A DNA stretch of 64,000 nt from Capsicum annuum (taxonomy: Eukaryota > Streptophyta > Magnoliopsida > Solanales > Solanaceae): positions 21,216,580 to 21,280,579 of the forward strand of contig NC_061119.1 of NCBI RefSeq assembly GCF_002878395.1, written 5' to 3'. The notes below the pieces were generated by a model. The model searched no databases and had not been told where the DNA came from. It saw only the letters and a program-made list of their open reading frames with translations. A program made the position numbers and the translations under genes. Positions 1 through 11,369 of the stretch are shown one piece after another (position 1 is the first letter of the stretch; each line of letters opens with the position of its first letter).

Positions 1-142
1 TATTTAAGATTTTCTAAATTAGAGTTCAATAAAAATTATTTAAGGTATCTTATCAAGGTATGAAAAGATATAATATTAGTTGAAAAAAATGTAGCATCAA
101 ACTGGAAAATATAGAACATTTGTTGAACATTACAACTAATTA

Positions 143-1900
143 TAACACCCCACATTTTCGGCCTAAAATTCTAACCATCATTCCTTCGTGTGTAAACCTG
201 ATCCCCATATTTTTTAAGTAAATATAAATGTAATGATATTTTACCTATTGTTTAATATGCTTTCGTGGTGATGAATGTTCATTGGAAACAGTTAGAGCAA
301 AGTTGAGTTAAGAACTTTTGTTATCGACTGAATTTTGGTATTCGATCCTACAAGGATAAACTTTGAACATCCGTAACTTCTAAAATATATGGAATTTCGG
401 AGCTCATGACCCACTAAATAAATGATAATTGAGTCATCTTTCCAATGCCACCGTTTCCGCCTTAATCCGATACTCGAGCAAAAAGTTTTGAGCATTTTCA
501 CTAGCAAACCAGTGAGTGTCCATGATTAGGGTGTGGCACGCCCTGTGTGCTCCATGATAAGAGAGTGGCATGCTTTGTATGCTCCGTGTTAAGGGTGGGG
601 CACACTCATATTCCCAGAGACTCTAAAACTCACGTTTATCTTTCATTTTTCGATTCCAAACTAGTTATTTACGTCCAAAATCATCCTACAACTAATACTA
701 ATGCATTTTCCCTCATCCTGTACCCCAAATACACAATTTCTCTTCTCCCAAACCCTCTAGAACATCAAATAAGGTTTATTCTCCAACATTCAAGCTTCCA
801 AAGATCCAAATTCAAGCTCTTCTCAAATTTCATCCGTCAAAAGTCACATTGGACACTCTTTATTTTAATTTTTGTTATATTACATCAATTTACATGATTT
901 CTTACGTGCTTTTGAATGCTTGATTAAGCTACGATTGAGGATTTTTGAGTTGATTAAAACTAACATTGTATTTTCCTTGATTTAAATGGTTTATTCATGG
1001 TTTGAATGGTTATTTGCAAAATGAATTTTTGTCCCATGGTAATGGTGGAAATTGGCAATATGATTTTCATAATTTTTATGGATTTTGGCATGATAATAAC
1101 ATGAACCTCAACCCACATCGTAATTTGTCTTTGAAAAAGGATCCTACAGAATTTAACTCGTGTTTTGAAATATTGCATTGTATTAAATGGTAAAAATATA
1201 AAGAGGTTTTACAACACCCTTGGGGGATATAGGGTTGGATTTTAAAATGGAATTCGGAATCAAATGGTTAAATGGTTATGGTATGGCATAATGGGAATAG
1301 CTTTCAATTCAATTGGTATGAAAATACCAATTTGAAAATGTCGTAAAGAAAGACTCTATGGTTAGTGGTATGCGAAAAATATTTTAGTTAGGCATAAAGA
1401 AAATTGTGTACCTTCACTGAGTAGGTGTAGTCTAGGGGGAACTAACACTAAAAAACACATTTCCCGACGTTGGGAATCTATGACCAGTATGTCTTCTTTA
1501 CAAAGTATAGTTTTGGATGGCTACTAACTATGGATGATGTTAGCTTCATTTCTTTGGTCTACGCAGCTAACATGGACCGCGGCCCTTCTGGAAGGGGGTG
1601 CTGGACCCATAAAATCCATGAGTGCCTGAAGGTCATTATGAGCTACATAGTTTAGGATTAAATTTTTAAATTGTCATGTCTCATGCCCCAGCATCCTATT
1701 ATATCTATATTTGTTGTTCATATGATTTATAACTTAATTTTGGTAAATTCTTTCCTTGGTTTGCACAGGGGAACAAGAAAAGTCATTGGGACATACATCA
1801 TGAAATAATGTACTGTCCAAGGACGGTCAGTATGGAGAGTATAGGCATACAACCCAAGAAAAAGGATTAAACATGTATGCATTCACCAAAACTAGTGATA
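143..1900 (+). repeat. Decayed LTR-like fragment
   Basis: The stretch starts with TAACACCCCACATTTT. This is the reverse complement of the kind of LTR end seen in element B (AAAATGTGGATGTTACA, near 11369). The next 350 bases also match the B LTR end in reverse complement by eye, including the segment around GCAAAGTTGAGTTAAGAAC. Further in, around 1570-1625, a proline-codon-like block resembles the reverse complement of 2065-2110. I read it as an old LTR of the A/B superfamily in the opposite orientation. No coding frame here is convincing, and the 116-residue open frame at 547-897 lies inside it. The right boundary is approximate. Confidence 0.4.
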
Positions 1901-1916
1901 AAACACATACATATTA

Positions 1917-1951
1917 GGTGTATATATGTATGTATATATATATATATATAA
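1917..1951. repeat. TA-rich microsatellite
   Basis: A run of alternating TA and TGTA units, directly visible. It lies between the two oppositely oriented LTR-like blocks and has no other feature. Confidence 0.8.
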
Positions 1952-1954
1952 TAG

Positions 1955-3640
1955 AATGTCGTGTAGGGGTAAGGGACAAGTTATCTGAGAATTTAAAAAT
2001 TTAAGCCTGAACTATATTACTTTCACCATCATCGAATGAACCATAGGTAGTATAAGTCATCTAGTCACCCACGGGCTATATGGGTCCTACTTCCCCTACC
2101 GGAAGAGCCTTAGTGAGTGTTGGCCACTTTAACAGAGGTTAGGCTAGAGTAACAAAAAGACTAAAGTCACCATACATATTATACTCACGTTAAGGACATA
2201 ATTTGGTCATACAATTAAGGTATGACATTTCTATGCCGAAAAATGTAGGTTTCGGCATTGGTCACAATGACTATACCTTCACAGTGAGCTATATAATTCC
2301 CTTTAGAGCCCAATTAAAACAGTTTGCACATAACATTAATCATGGAGTCGTTCATTAGGAATATTCACATTGCTCTCGTCATACTAAGACTTGCAAGTCA
2401 TTCATATTATGATAAACATTATTATTAAACATTGAAGACTCCTTAACTTCATCACTCAAAATCATGCTCATCATCATCATTAGATTGCATAAAATCTCAA
2501 AGCAGTCATAAAATTTAATACTTTAAATATTTCAAAAGAGATGGGGTATCATCTTTGTTCATCATCTTCATGAAATGCCTTTTCAAAGGACTTAAAATTC
2601 ATGATTTCAATCATTCATAACTTTTCATGTTCCAAAGATAAGTTAAGTTATCTAGAATCCTTGTTTATAATCAAATTAATCGTGTGGGTTGAGGTTTATG
2701 TAATTAACTTCATACAAGTTTCATAATCATTGTTAAAAAACAATTTGTCAATTTCCCCATTACTATGAGACCCAAATGTAGTTCACAAACCAACATTTCA
2801 ACCATGAATGATTCATTAAAAATAAGGAAAAACAATTCAAGTGTGCAACAACCAAAAATCCTCACCCCTAGTTTGAGTCAACAGTCAAGAATATGTAATA
2901 AATTATGCAAATTTAAACAATAGTATAATAAATAAAATAGGGAGTGTACAACCTGCCTTTTTTTATGGAAGCAATTTGAGAAGAACTTGAGTTTGAAGCC
3001 TTTTAAATTGAACCTTGTGAAGAAACCCTAGATTTGTTTCTCTTGGGAGTGGAGAGGGGAAAGAGCGATGAGAAACTAATATCTAATGAGTAAATAGAAT
3101 TTAACGTGTGATTTATGTCATGATGGTAGGGTTTGAGGTGGGGAAAAGGACAAAATACCCCTAAAAATTCAATAAAGATTGCAGAAATTTCTCAGTTGAC
3201 AACTAAGTTAATATCCTGTCAGTATAGAGGCAATTGATGACCCTAGTCATCAATCTCCATCTGGATTTGGCCATTTACTGGTTAAGTTTAACGGCTTGAG
3301 TTGACAGCTTGTCAACTTAGTCGTCACCTTCTGGTAGGCATACACTCCCAAGTAAAATGAGCATAACTTTCTACAATGATATCAGATTAATGTGAAATAA
3401 CATGCAATGGAATGAATATTTGAAGATCATTCATTTGGTATATAGTAGGCCACCTAAATCTATATATTATAGGATTAATGATCATTTTAAGTTTCCCCAA
3501 GTAGGAATGTTCACTTAAACTCAATCGGTAGAGAAGTTCTCAACTCGTGTTTGAGTTAGGAGATTTTTATGATCTCAATTCATCACCAAAGATATTTTCA
3601 CACCAGTGAATTGATCGTCGCACTTATATTGACATAAAAT
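1955..3640 (-). repeat. Decayed LTR-like fragment, A/B superfamily
   Basis: The block contains the palindrome ACTTGCAAGT (2389-2398) in the context TACTAAGACTTGCAAGTCAT. The same element is found at the same relative place in the LTRs of A (5679-5688) and B (10009-10018). Other shared landmarks follow in the same order: a CAAGGCTT/AAACCCTAG block near 3000-3040 and an 'AAAAGGACAAAATACCCCT' block near 3145. It is therefore probably an LTR or LTR fragment related to A and B and lying in their orientation. Ends are too decayed to place. No gene is seen. Confidence 0.4.
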
Positions 3641-3763
3641 TATTGGGTTTAGGTCTACACACGTAGGGATGACTCTTTGAATTCTTCTCTAAATATGTAG
3701 GTGCTACAGTTTCTCTATATCTAATTCACAAGAATTCAAGTAGAAATTTGTGTCTACAAAGTA

Positions 3764-4030
3764 CTACTTTGTCTCAATGAAATGATTGATATCCACATTA
3801 ATTTTAACAACTTCACTATACTTCATATAGTTTATACATTGATGTAAAGTACATGACATCTCCCTATTTTCATGAATCTGGGGGAGTCCAAGAAGTAAGT
3901 TGAATGATGTCTTGGCATCTATAACATGAATCAAAATGTTTGACTTCATGTTGCCAGTGGTCAATCTGAGAAAAATCTTCCCTAGGACAATTGTTCTCTT
4001 TGATTGAAGAATTAGATCGTTATGTTGCAC
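3764..4030 (-). pseudogene. Gypsy aspartic protease-region fragment (element 0)
   Basis: An 88-residue open frame with the features of the end of a plant Ty3/gypsy protease domain. It has a hydrophobic block (ILIHVIDAKTSFNLLLG), then 'LPQIHEN' at the usual ILGxxWIHE position, then 'TLHQCINYMKY'. In the family, 'LLGRPWIHxN...STLHQ' follows the catalytic Asp by some 70 residues. The catalytic triad itself lies upstream, in frames broken by stops. The tryptophan of the motif is Gln here. RT and integrase of this element are not visible to the left, so it was truncated or overwritten there. Confidence 0.6.
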
Positions 4031-4703
4031 TTTGATGCCTTATCAATGGAGATTCCAAGCCTTCTGAGTACCACCTTCAGCATGATCTTGACTATCGAAC
4101 CATCATCAATCAATATGAGATTGAAATGTTATTCTCAAATAACTCATACGAAAAAAGGTTGTTTATGTAGTTTAGACCAAAAAAAAATCATTATCTGTGG
4201 GGGAAGTTGTTGAAAAACATAATGAGACTTATCTATTAGCATGATATTCTAGTGTTGTTATTGGACAACACTCACTTTGCTTTTCGTTATTTTCCCTATG
4301 ATGAAAATTACATCCGTGTCACTAATTAGACTATCTTTAAGGAATTTTTCATTGAAAGAACTCATGCAATGTAATAGGCCTCGAACATTCTAAGGCAATG
4401 AATCATCATTCTTCTTTCTAGTACCAAACATAAAATTTTGTAACGGTCAAAGATGCTCCACGTTACTCCTCATTACTCTTGGCTTAGGAAGTTGTATCTT
4501 CAAAACCGCTTGATATCTCCTTTTCTTATGAGAAACCAAGGTTGAATTGAACTATCATTATCTTTAGAGTTGTCAGTTCTCTATAGTGAAACTTCAAGAG
4601 TTTTCCTTGGAAAATCCTCTTCAACCGACTCAAAACTTCCAAATTTCAAGAAGATTGAGCTTGGTATAGTCCACGACATTGAACACTTTTTTTCCTAGGG
4701 TAC

Positions 4704-4708
4704 AACAT
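4704..4708. repeat. Target-site duplication of element A, left copy
   Basis: AACAT directly before the TG of the left LTR. It matches AACAT at 22491-22495 directly after the CA of the right LTR. Confidence 0.9.
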
Positions 4709-6854
4709 TGTCACAACCCAAACTGAGGCCCTGATCGTAATGAGTATCTCGAAACGTGAAGGAGTGAGCACCTTTTGATATTTGGCAATCATGCACACCA
4801 TTCATATACTTTAAATAGATGCGAAACAATAAACAAGTGGAATCATGGTCATTTTTTGAGTTCAACTGAACAATACAGAATTTAATTCTTAAATATTCGA
4901 AAACCACATGAAAACTAGTCTGTGAAATCTCTAGCAATACAAAAACGAACATCTGTTTGACAACTGGCACAAGGCCCCCAGTTGGACAATGAAACATAAA
5001 TAAAATAGCAATTGTCCAACAACCAAGGCCTTTCGAAATAAGGGAGGCTCACCAACTGCGAACTACGGACAAACAATCTACTGCTTAGTGGGACCTTGAG
5101 ACTGTGCCTCAGATCCTGAAATATAGGGGGTCAGTAAAAATGTATTAGTACGTAGAGAAATCAAAAATAATGTACTTTTATACAACATAAGATAGAGAAA
5201 TTCATAAGCCATACTACATACAATATATGAAAACACATGGGCATACTTAAAAGACTTTGAAATATTTCATTGAATATACGGCATACTCTTTGTCTTACTT
5301 CTGAGCTAGGTGGCACACCCTTCAATTACGATATTCCATGGGCTATATGGAATCCGCCCTTGACTCGGCGGACAAGCCCCCAACCCATGTTTTCCACAAA
5401 GGTTGGAGTTTCTGATTTTGATATGCCACGGGGCATAAGCCAGTGTATAATCTTTTTTGGGGATATAATAAACCATATCGGCAAAAAACGGATTCGAGAA
5501 ATGAGTTTTTAGAAATCGTGCCTTATTTGGGTAATCACCTAACATCTCTTAAGCCCATTTTTAACATTTTAAACATGAACCTTTCTGAAACCAAATTCTG
5601 AAAATCTGAATATTATCTGACTTCTATTCTATTCTGAGTCTGTTATGGCTTTATCTGTCTTAGTATCGTCATACCAAGACTTGCAAGTCATAAATTCTAA
5701 GACATAAATTATCATGTTACAAAACTTTCATTCAAAACAAAGTGTTTGGACCACCAAATCATTCAAACATTACAAAAGAATTCTTTTATTGAAGTACATG
5801 AAAATTTATGTAATGATTCTCTCTTTCAATTCATAAACATGTGGTGGTCCTTTACTTCGTAGAAAAACATGCAATTCTTTCAATTATCATCTTTAATATT
5901 AACATACAAGAAATATGCCTATCTTCAATTCACAACCAACATAAAGTTCATAAATGATAGTAAACCCTTGGTTCATGCTTTAAGACATGCTATTGAGTAA
6001 CCCATAACTTATAAATCAAGAAATAACACAATGAGAGAGGGAAATAAGTTATTCATTCTCTCAATTCATATTTCAAAACTGAACACACATATATACATAT
6101 ATGTGAGTAAAAATTCAAGTATAAGGGAAGGCCTCAAGACCAAAACATTTGCAATGCATACTTCTTAATGTAATTAAAAACCCTTCATAAACATATGATT
6201 TATCAACATTCAAAACCTTACTAAAAAGATTTCATCATAACCAAGTAGTTTTGGAAAACCCCACTTACCTTTGACTGCTTAGTTCAAAGAATAGAATCTG
6301 AATCTTGACAGTTTCTTGGAAATGTTGAACTTAAAAGTTGATTCTCAATCTTTGGGAGAGAAGTTAGGGTTTTGTTTTGAAGGAATTGGAGTAAATTTTG
6401 GCATACTATTCCTCAATCACGACTTAATTTCATGTTATGGTTGAGATAGAATACGAGAAAAAGACTAAAATACCCTTCTGGACACAAAAAAGTTATTAAA
6501 ACAAACTGGGCACCCAACGCGTTAAGCGACGCACCGTGTCGTTCCCTACCAATGTGATTCCTGGCATGACGCATCTATATCATGTTGGCCCACTATTTTG
6601 ATCTTTGAAACATGTCTCAAACGTCATCCGAATAATCTGAAATTTCCCTGAGACACCCCCTTTAAATCCCCGAGTATGAATCAAATCAAATATCTACATC
6701 TCGGGGTTAGGAATATTAATTTAAAAATCATTGAAGTTTAGGAGCATAGAATACGACTAAGTCCTTTTTAACACTCAAAAAAAAATTAGGTTATAAGTCC
6801 TCTGTTCATGCTACTAAGGGTGGTACTAAGCCGAGAATGCTACGAGGCATTACA
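4709..6854 (-). repeat. Element A 3' LTR
   Basis: Begins TGTCACAACCCAAACTGAGG and ends GGCATTACA on the plus strand; 2146 bp. Its partner is 20439-22490 (TGTAACAACTCAAACTGAG...GGGGCATTACA). It includes the palindrome ACTTGCAAGT at 5679-5688 and a block with GCGTTAAGCGACGCACC near 6520. Short open frames in it (for example 4695-4997 minus and 5270-5512 plus) are not genes. Confidence 0.9.
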
Positions 6855-6866
6855 TTATCCCCCTTG
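6855..6866 (-). other. Polypurine tract of element A
   Basis: TTATCCCCCTTG on the plus strand reads CAAGGGGGATAA on the element strand, immediately next to the 3' LTR. This is the expected place and composition for second-strand priming. Confidence 0.8.
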
Positions 6867-6899
6867 CAATCATTCATCCTCGAATGATGGCTCGGGACT

Positions 6900-8460
6900 T
6901 TGGCAAACAGGATTTCAATCACACTAAGGAAAAGGCAAAGAGAGTAGTATGTGATTTGTACCTTCTATGTCGCCATCCATAGTCTCGAAGATGTTTGGGT
7001 ATCTAGTACACCTGTCATCTTATGACTCCCAAGTAGCTTCCTCCACTTTCTGATTCTTCTACAATACCTTAATCGAAACTAACTCCTTACTTCTCATCTT
7101 CAGAACTTGGTGATCCAAAATCGAAATGGGTTCTTCTTCATATGAAAAAGGAGTCTTTCACATTGATCTTCTCTACAAGTAATACTAGGGAATGATATCC
7201 TATGTACTTTATCAACATGGACACATGGAATACTTGATGTACGAAAGCCAGGCACGCGGGCAAATCTGACTCATAAGCAACCCCACCTATCCTTCTCATA
7301 ATCTAATACCTATAACGAGGTCTAAGCTTCCCTTTCTTTCCAAAATTCATGACTCCCTTTATAGGGGAGACCTTTAGGAACACCCAATCGTCAACCTCGA
7401 ATTCTAAATCTTTCCTTCTAACATTGGCATAAGACTTCTGGAAACTCTTAGCAGTCTTAAGTCACTCCCTAACGATCTTTACCGTCTTCATCGCTTGATG
7501 AACAATGTAAGGCTCAAATAAGCAAGTTTTACCCACTTCATACCATCCAATTGGTGACCTACATCTTCTCCCATAAAGTGCTTCAAAATTAACCATCTGA
7601 ATACTAGAATGATAGCTATTGTTGTAGGTGAATTCTATCAACGACAAATGATCCACCCAACTTTCTTTGAAGTCAATTACATAGTCTCTCAACATATCCT
7701 TAAGGGTCTTAATGGTGCATTCATCTTGCCCATTAGTCTAACGGTGAAAGCCAGTACTCAGGTTCACTTGGATGCCTAAACTCCTTTAAAAACATCGCCA
7801 AAACTATGAAAAAAATTGCATACGTAGGTCAGATATAATAGACATCAAAGTACCATGCAAATAGAATATCTCTCGAATGTACAATTTAGCATAGTCATCC
7901 CCCTAATAAATCATCCGCACCGAAAGAAAATCATCGAACTTGGTTATCCGTTCTACAATCACCCAAATGGAGTCATATTAGTATCATGACTTTGGAAGCT
8001 CTATAATGAAGTACATGTTGATCATTTCCCACTTCCACATAGGCAGAGCTATATCTTAGGAAGAGAACCTAGCCTCAAATGTTCTACCTTGACTTGTTGA
8101 CAATTCAAACACTTAGAAAAAAAATTAGCAACATCACATTACATATTGTTCAACCAACAAATATCCTTAAGGTCATGATACATTTTCATGGAGCCTGGGT
8201 GAATGACATACCTCGAAGTTTGAGCTTCGTCAAGAATTCTCTATCGTAATCCATCCACGTTGGCATACAATGCCTACCCTGATACCTCAAAATCCCATCC
8301 CCTCCAATTTCAAATGCCATTACCTTCTTTTGACCGATATCTTTCTTAATCTGCATTAAGATAGGGTCTTCAGCCGACTTCCTTAACCTCAGCACATAGA
8401 GAGGACTTTGCTATGTCATGAATAATAAATCCCCCATTTTCAAAAAACAGAAGTCGAACT
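6900..8460 (-). pseudogene. Element A integrase and pol C-terminus, degenerate
   Basis: Integrase inserts the cDNA. Reading the minus strand from 8395, an open piece carries the segment before the zinc domain (GGDGILRYQGRHCMP). It is followed by a broken His-His-Cys-Cys region: 'HPG' near 8200 and 'CLNCQ' near 8110. The piece at 7462-7695 has the end of the core domain: 'TYNNSYHSSIQM', then 'EALYGRRCRSPIGW', a block typical of Ty3/gypsy integrases just after the catalytic Glu position. Between them the catalytic core is broken by stops and frameshifts (7700-8080). The tail near 6960-7100 contains 'KVEEATWES'. It is inactive. Confidence 0.8.
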
Positions 8461-8729
8461 CCCTAATTTGCAAGATGGTGAATGACTCTTACCATCTATC
8501 TATTTCCTTTCTTAACATGAGAAAGATTTCCCATTGACAACCTACAAAAAGTGACAGCCACCAGATTGTCCTTGCCTAGGTGATAGTCCAGGCTCATATC
8601 ATAATCCTTCAATAGTTTCAGCCACCGCCTATGCCTGAGATTTAGTTTTTTCTATGTGAAAATTTACTACAAACTTTTGTGATCAGTGAATATATCAACA
8701 TGCACCCGATACAGATAATGCCACTAGAT

Positions 8730-9028
8730 CTAAAGTGCAAACACCACAACTGCTATCTCTAAGTCATGAGTGGGATAATTTTTCTCATGCACATTTACTT
8801 GTCTAGATGCATACATGACCACCTTACCATGTTGCATGAGAACACACTGTAGTCCTACCCGGGATGCATCACAATACACAATAAATCCCTTTGTACCCTC
8901 AGGAATGGTTAAAATTGGCGCGATCCTCAACTTGTCTTTAAATTTCTCAAAGCTATTCTCACAAGAGTCAGACCACAAGAATTTTGCTTTATTTTGAGTC
9001 AATTTAGTAAGTTGAACTGCTATGGAGG
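8730..9028 (-). pseudogene. Element A RNase H domain fragment
   Basis: The minus-strand frame has '[18 protein letters not shown]' (the linker after RT). Then come '[18 protein letters not shown]', with the first catalytic Asp in CDAS, then '[19 protein letters not shown]' and '[16 protein letters not shown]', with the family's E(L)xA block. Compared with the family the Cys in 'LQCVLMQ' replaces the usual Gly. The frame was cut on its N-terminal side by insertion of B after 'GG(A)AAAA', and RT continues at 17627. Confidence 0.85.
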
Positions 9029-9033
9029 AAAAA
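9029..9033. repeat. Target-site duplication of element B, left copy
   Basis: AAAAA before the left end of B, matching AAAAA at 17622-17626. Removing B restores a continuous minus-strand reading between RT and RNase H of element A, which confirms the insertion site. Confidence 0.85.
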
Positions 9034-11369
9034 CTTCACGACCCAAGCTAGGGCCCTGACCGCGATAAGAATCCCGAACCATAAAGGCCCGGGTGCCCCA
9101 TTCTATCTGGCAATAATGAACACCATTCACATACAATAAGAACAAATATGGAAAGTAAACAAATGGAATCATGGTCTTGTGTTGAATTCAATTTAGCAAT
9201 ACTGAATAAAATACATAAGTATCTAGACAACATCTACTTCAGTTTGCGAAATCTCTAATACATCTTAAATTAATAGCTTGTCTAAAACTGGGACACGTAC
9301 CATAGTCGGACCACAAATAAAAATAAAATAACAATAACAAGTTCTAATACAGTCCTTCCAAAGTAAAGAAGGCTCACCAGCTACAAACTTCTGACAAGTC
9401 AATCTACTACTTAACAGGACCCAGGACTGTCTCAGAATCCTGAAATATTGGGGGTCAATACAGATATACTAGTATGCAGCGCAATTTAAAATAATTTATT
9501 TATATATATATAAAATAGGTGAGAGCAAGTCATGAAACATCATGCATGAAATAGTTAATAACACATGGCCAATCCTTTGAAGATCATAAAACATTGTTAT
9601 CAATGTTGTTCTAGTCTTTGTATTAATTCTAAGTTAGGTGGTATACCCTACAACTCTGTAATTCCATGGGCTAGATGGAATATGCCCTTAACTCGGCAGC
9701 CAAGCCCCCAACCCGAGGTTGCCGCAATGTTTGGAGTCTCTATCTCTGATATGCCACAGGGCACTAGGCCAGCTTATAATCCTTCTATGGGACATAATAA
9801 CCAATATCGGCAAAACACAGTTTCGGGCAATGAATTTTCTAAAGTTGTTCCTTCTTCGGGTACCTACCTAACATCTCTTTGTGCCCATTTTAAACTTTTT
9901 TTGAACATACAACTTTCTAAATTTAAATCTATAAATTTGAGTGAAATCTGATTCTATTCTATTCTAAGTCTGTAATGGCATTATTTGCTTTGGTTTCGTC
10001 ACACCAAGACTTGCAAGTCATGTTTGAGCCATTCAATATAATATTACATTCTTCACTTTCAGAACATTATTTTCATACCACCAAACTATTAAAATATTAT
10101 ATGAGGATGCATATAGTGAAATTCATGAAAACATAGGCAAAGATCCTCAATTTCAATACACAAACATGTGGTGGTCACTTCTCGTGTAATAAACCATGAA
10201 ATTCTTTCATTAATCTTATTTGGCATTTACAAACCATAAAATGCTTATAAAATACAAAATCACCCTCTCTTTAACTCACAGACTAGATCAAGTTCAAAAC
10301 AATATTTAAAAGACATATGTCATGCTTTAAATCATGAAATGTCACAACCCATAACATGTGAAGTCAAGAAATAATACAACACGAGAAGCGTTTAATCATT
10401 CATGCTCTGAATTTAATCCATCTAAACTGAAAATGCATACTTACATATACATACAAAAATCAATTTCAATGGGAGGCCTCAAGTCCAAAACAACATGTAT
10501 ATATCAATAAAAAGGTTTCCATTATTGGGCTATTCAAACAATTGTTAAAACCCTTATTATAAACATCATAACATGCTTTCAAAGATCAAAAAAACCATAG
10601 TTTATGCCCATAGAGTTTTAATACTAGCCCCACGTACCTTAGATTATAAAATTTGAAAGATGGAACCCGGATCTTGATAGATAGAACACGGAAGTTGATT
10701 CATTTTCTTGGAATTCTTGATATTATGGATGAGTTCTTGGTCTTTTGGGAAAGTATTAGGTTTGGATTTTTTAGAGGAATTGGGTAATGAGGCATATCAT
10801 TCCTTTAAGGAATGAATTTTATGTGTTATGGGCGGATTTTGGGTGATATAAATTGGCCTTTGGTTGTTTGGGGGTTTAGGGGAAAACACCAAAGTGCCCC
10901 ATGACCCTTAAGAAGCTCAAACTATGCGGGAATATCCCCCACAATGCGACCCCTAGTTGGGTCAAGTAGCCCTCGCGTCACGGGGCTATCGCGACCCCTT
11001 ACTGCCTCACACGAAAAATGGCTTAACTTTTTACTCGGTTAGAGGATTTAGGAAAATTTTGTATCATTGGAAAGATAATTCAATATTCAAAAATTTAGTG
11101 GGTCTTTATCTGCCAAATTCTATATATATAAAAAGTTATACTCATTCAAAGATGACCCTTGTAGAATTGAACATCTAAATTTTGATGAATGAAGGGTTCT
11201 TAGCTCAACTTTGCTTTAGGCAATTTCTATGAACATTTTTCACCTCATAATCACTTCATATAATGGGAGAAAGATCAGGACACATGAATTTAAATAAAAA
11301 CCATTTAATTAGAGCTTACACATAATGGAACAACAGTTTGATTTGTAGCTAAAAAATGTGGATGTTACA
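9034..11369 (-). repeat. Element B 3' LTR
   Basis: Starts CTTCACGACCCAAGCTAGGG, where the expected TG is decayed, and ends GATGTTACA. It contains ACTTGCAAGT at 10009-10018 and a GC-richer block near 10940-10995 (GCGACCCCTAG...CGCGACCCC). The 128-residue plus-strand open frame at 9565-9951 falls inside and shows no family features. Confidence 0.85.

Larger units (their letters stand above)
3640..4708 (-). mobile_element. Element 0: old Ty3/gypsy remnant, left part
   Basis: Minus-strand gypsy polyprotein debris. It is the downstream half of an element split by A; the other half is at 22496-23121. Joining the two sides across the AACAT duplication keeps a minus-strand reading frame open across the junction apart from one stop. 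This is the lowest level of the nest seen here. Many stops and frameshifts are present. Confidence 0.65.

Noticed and set aside
547..897. 116-codon plus-strand frame
   Set aside because: Lies in a decayed LTR-like repeat, has no domain features and reads as translated AT-rich repeat.
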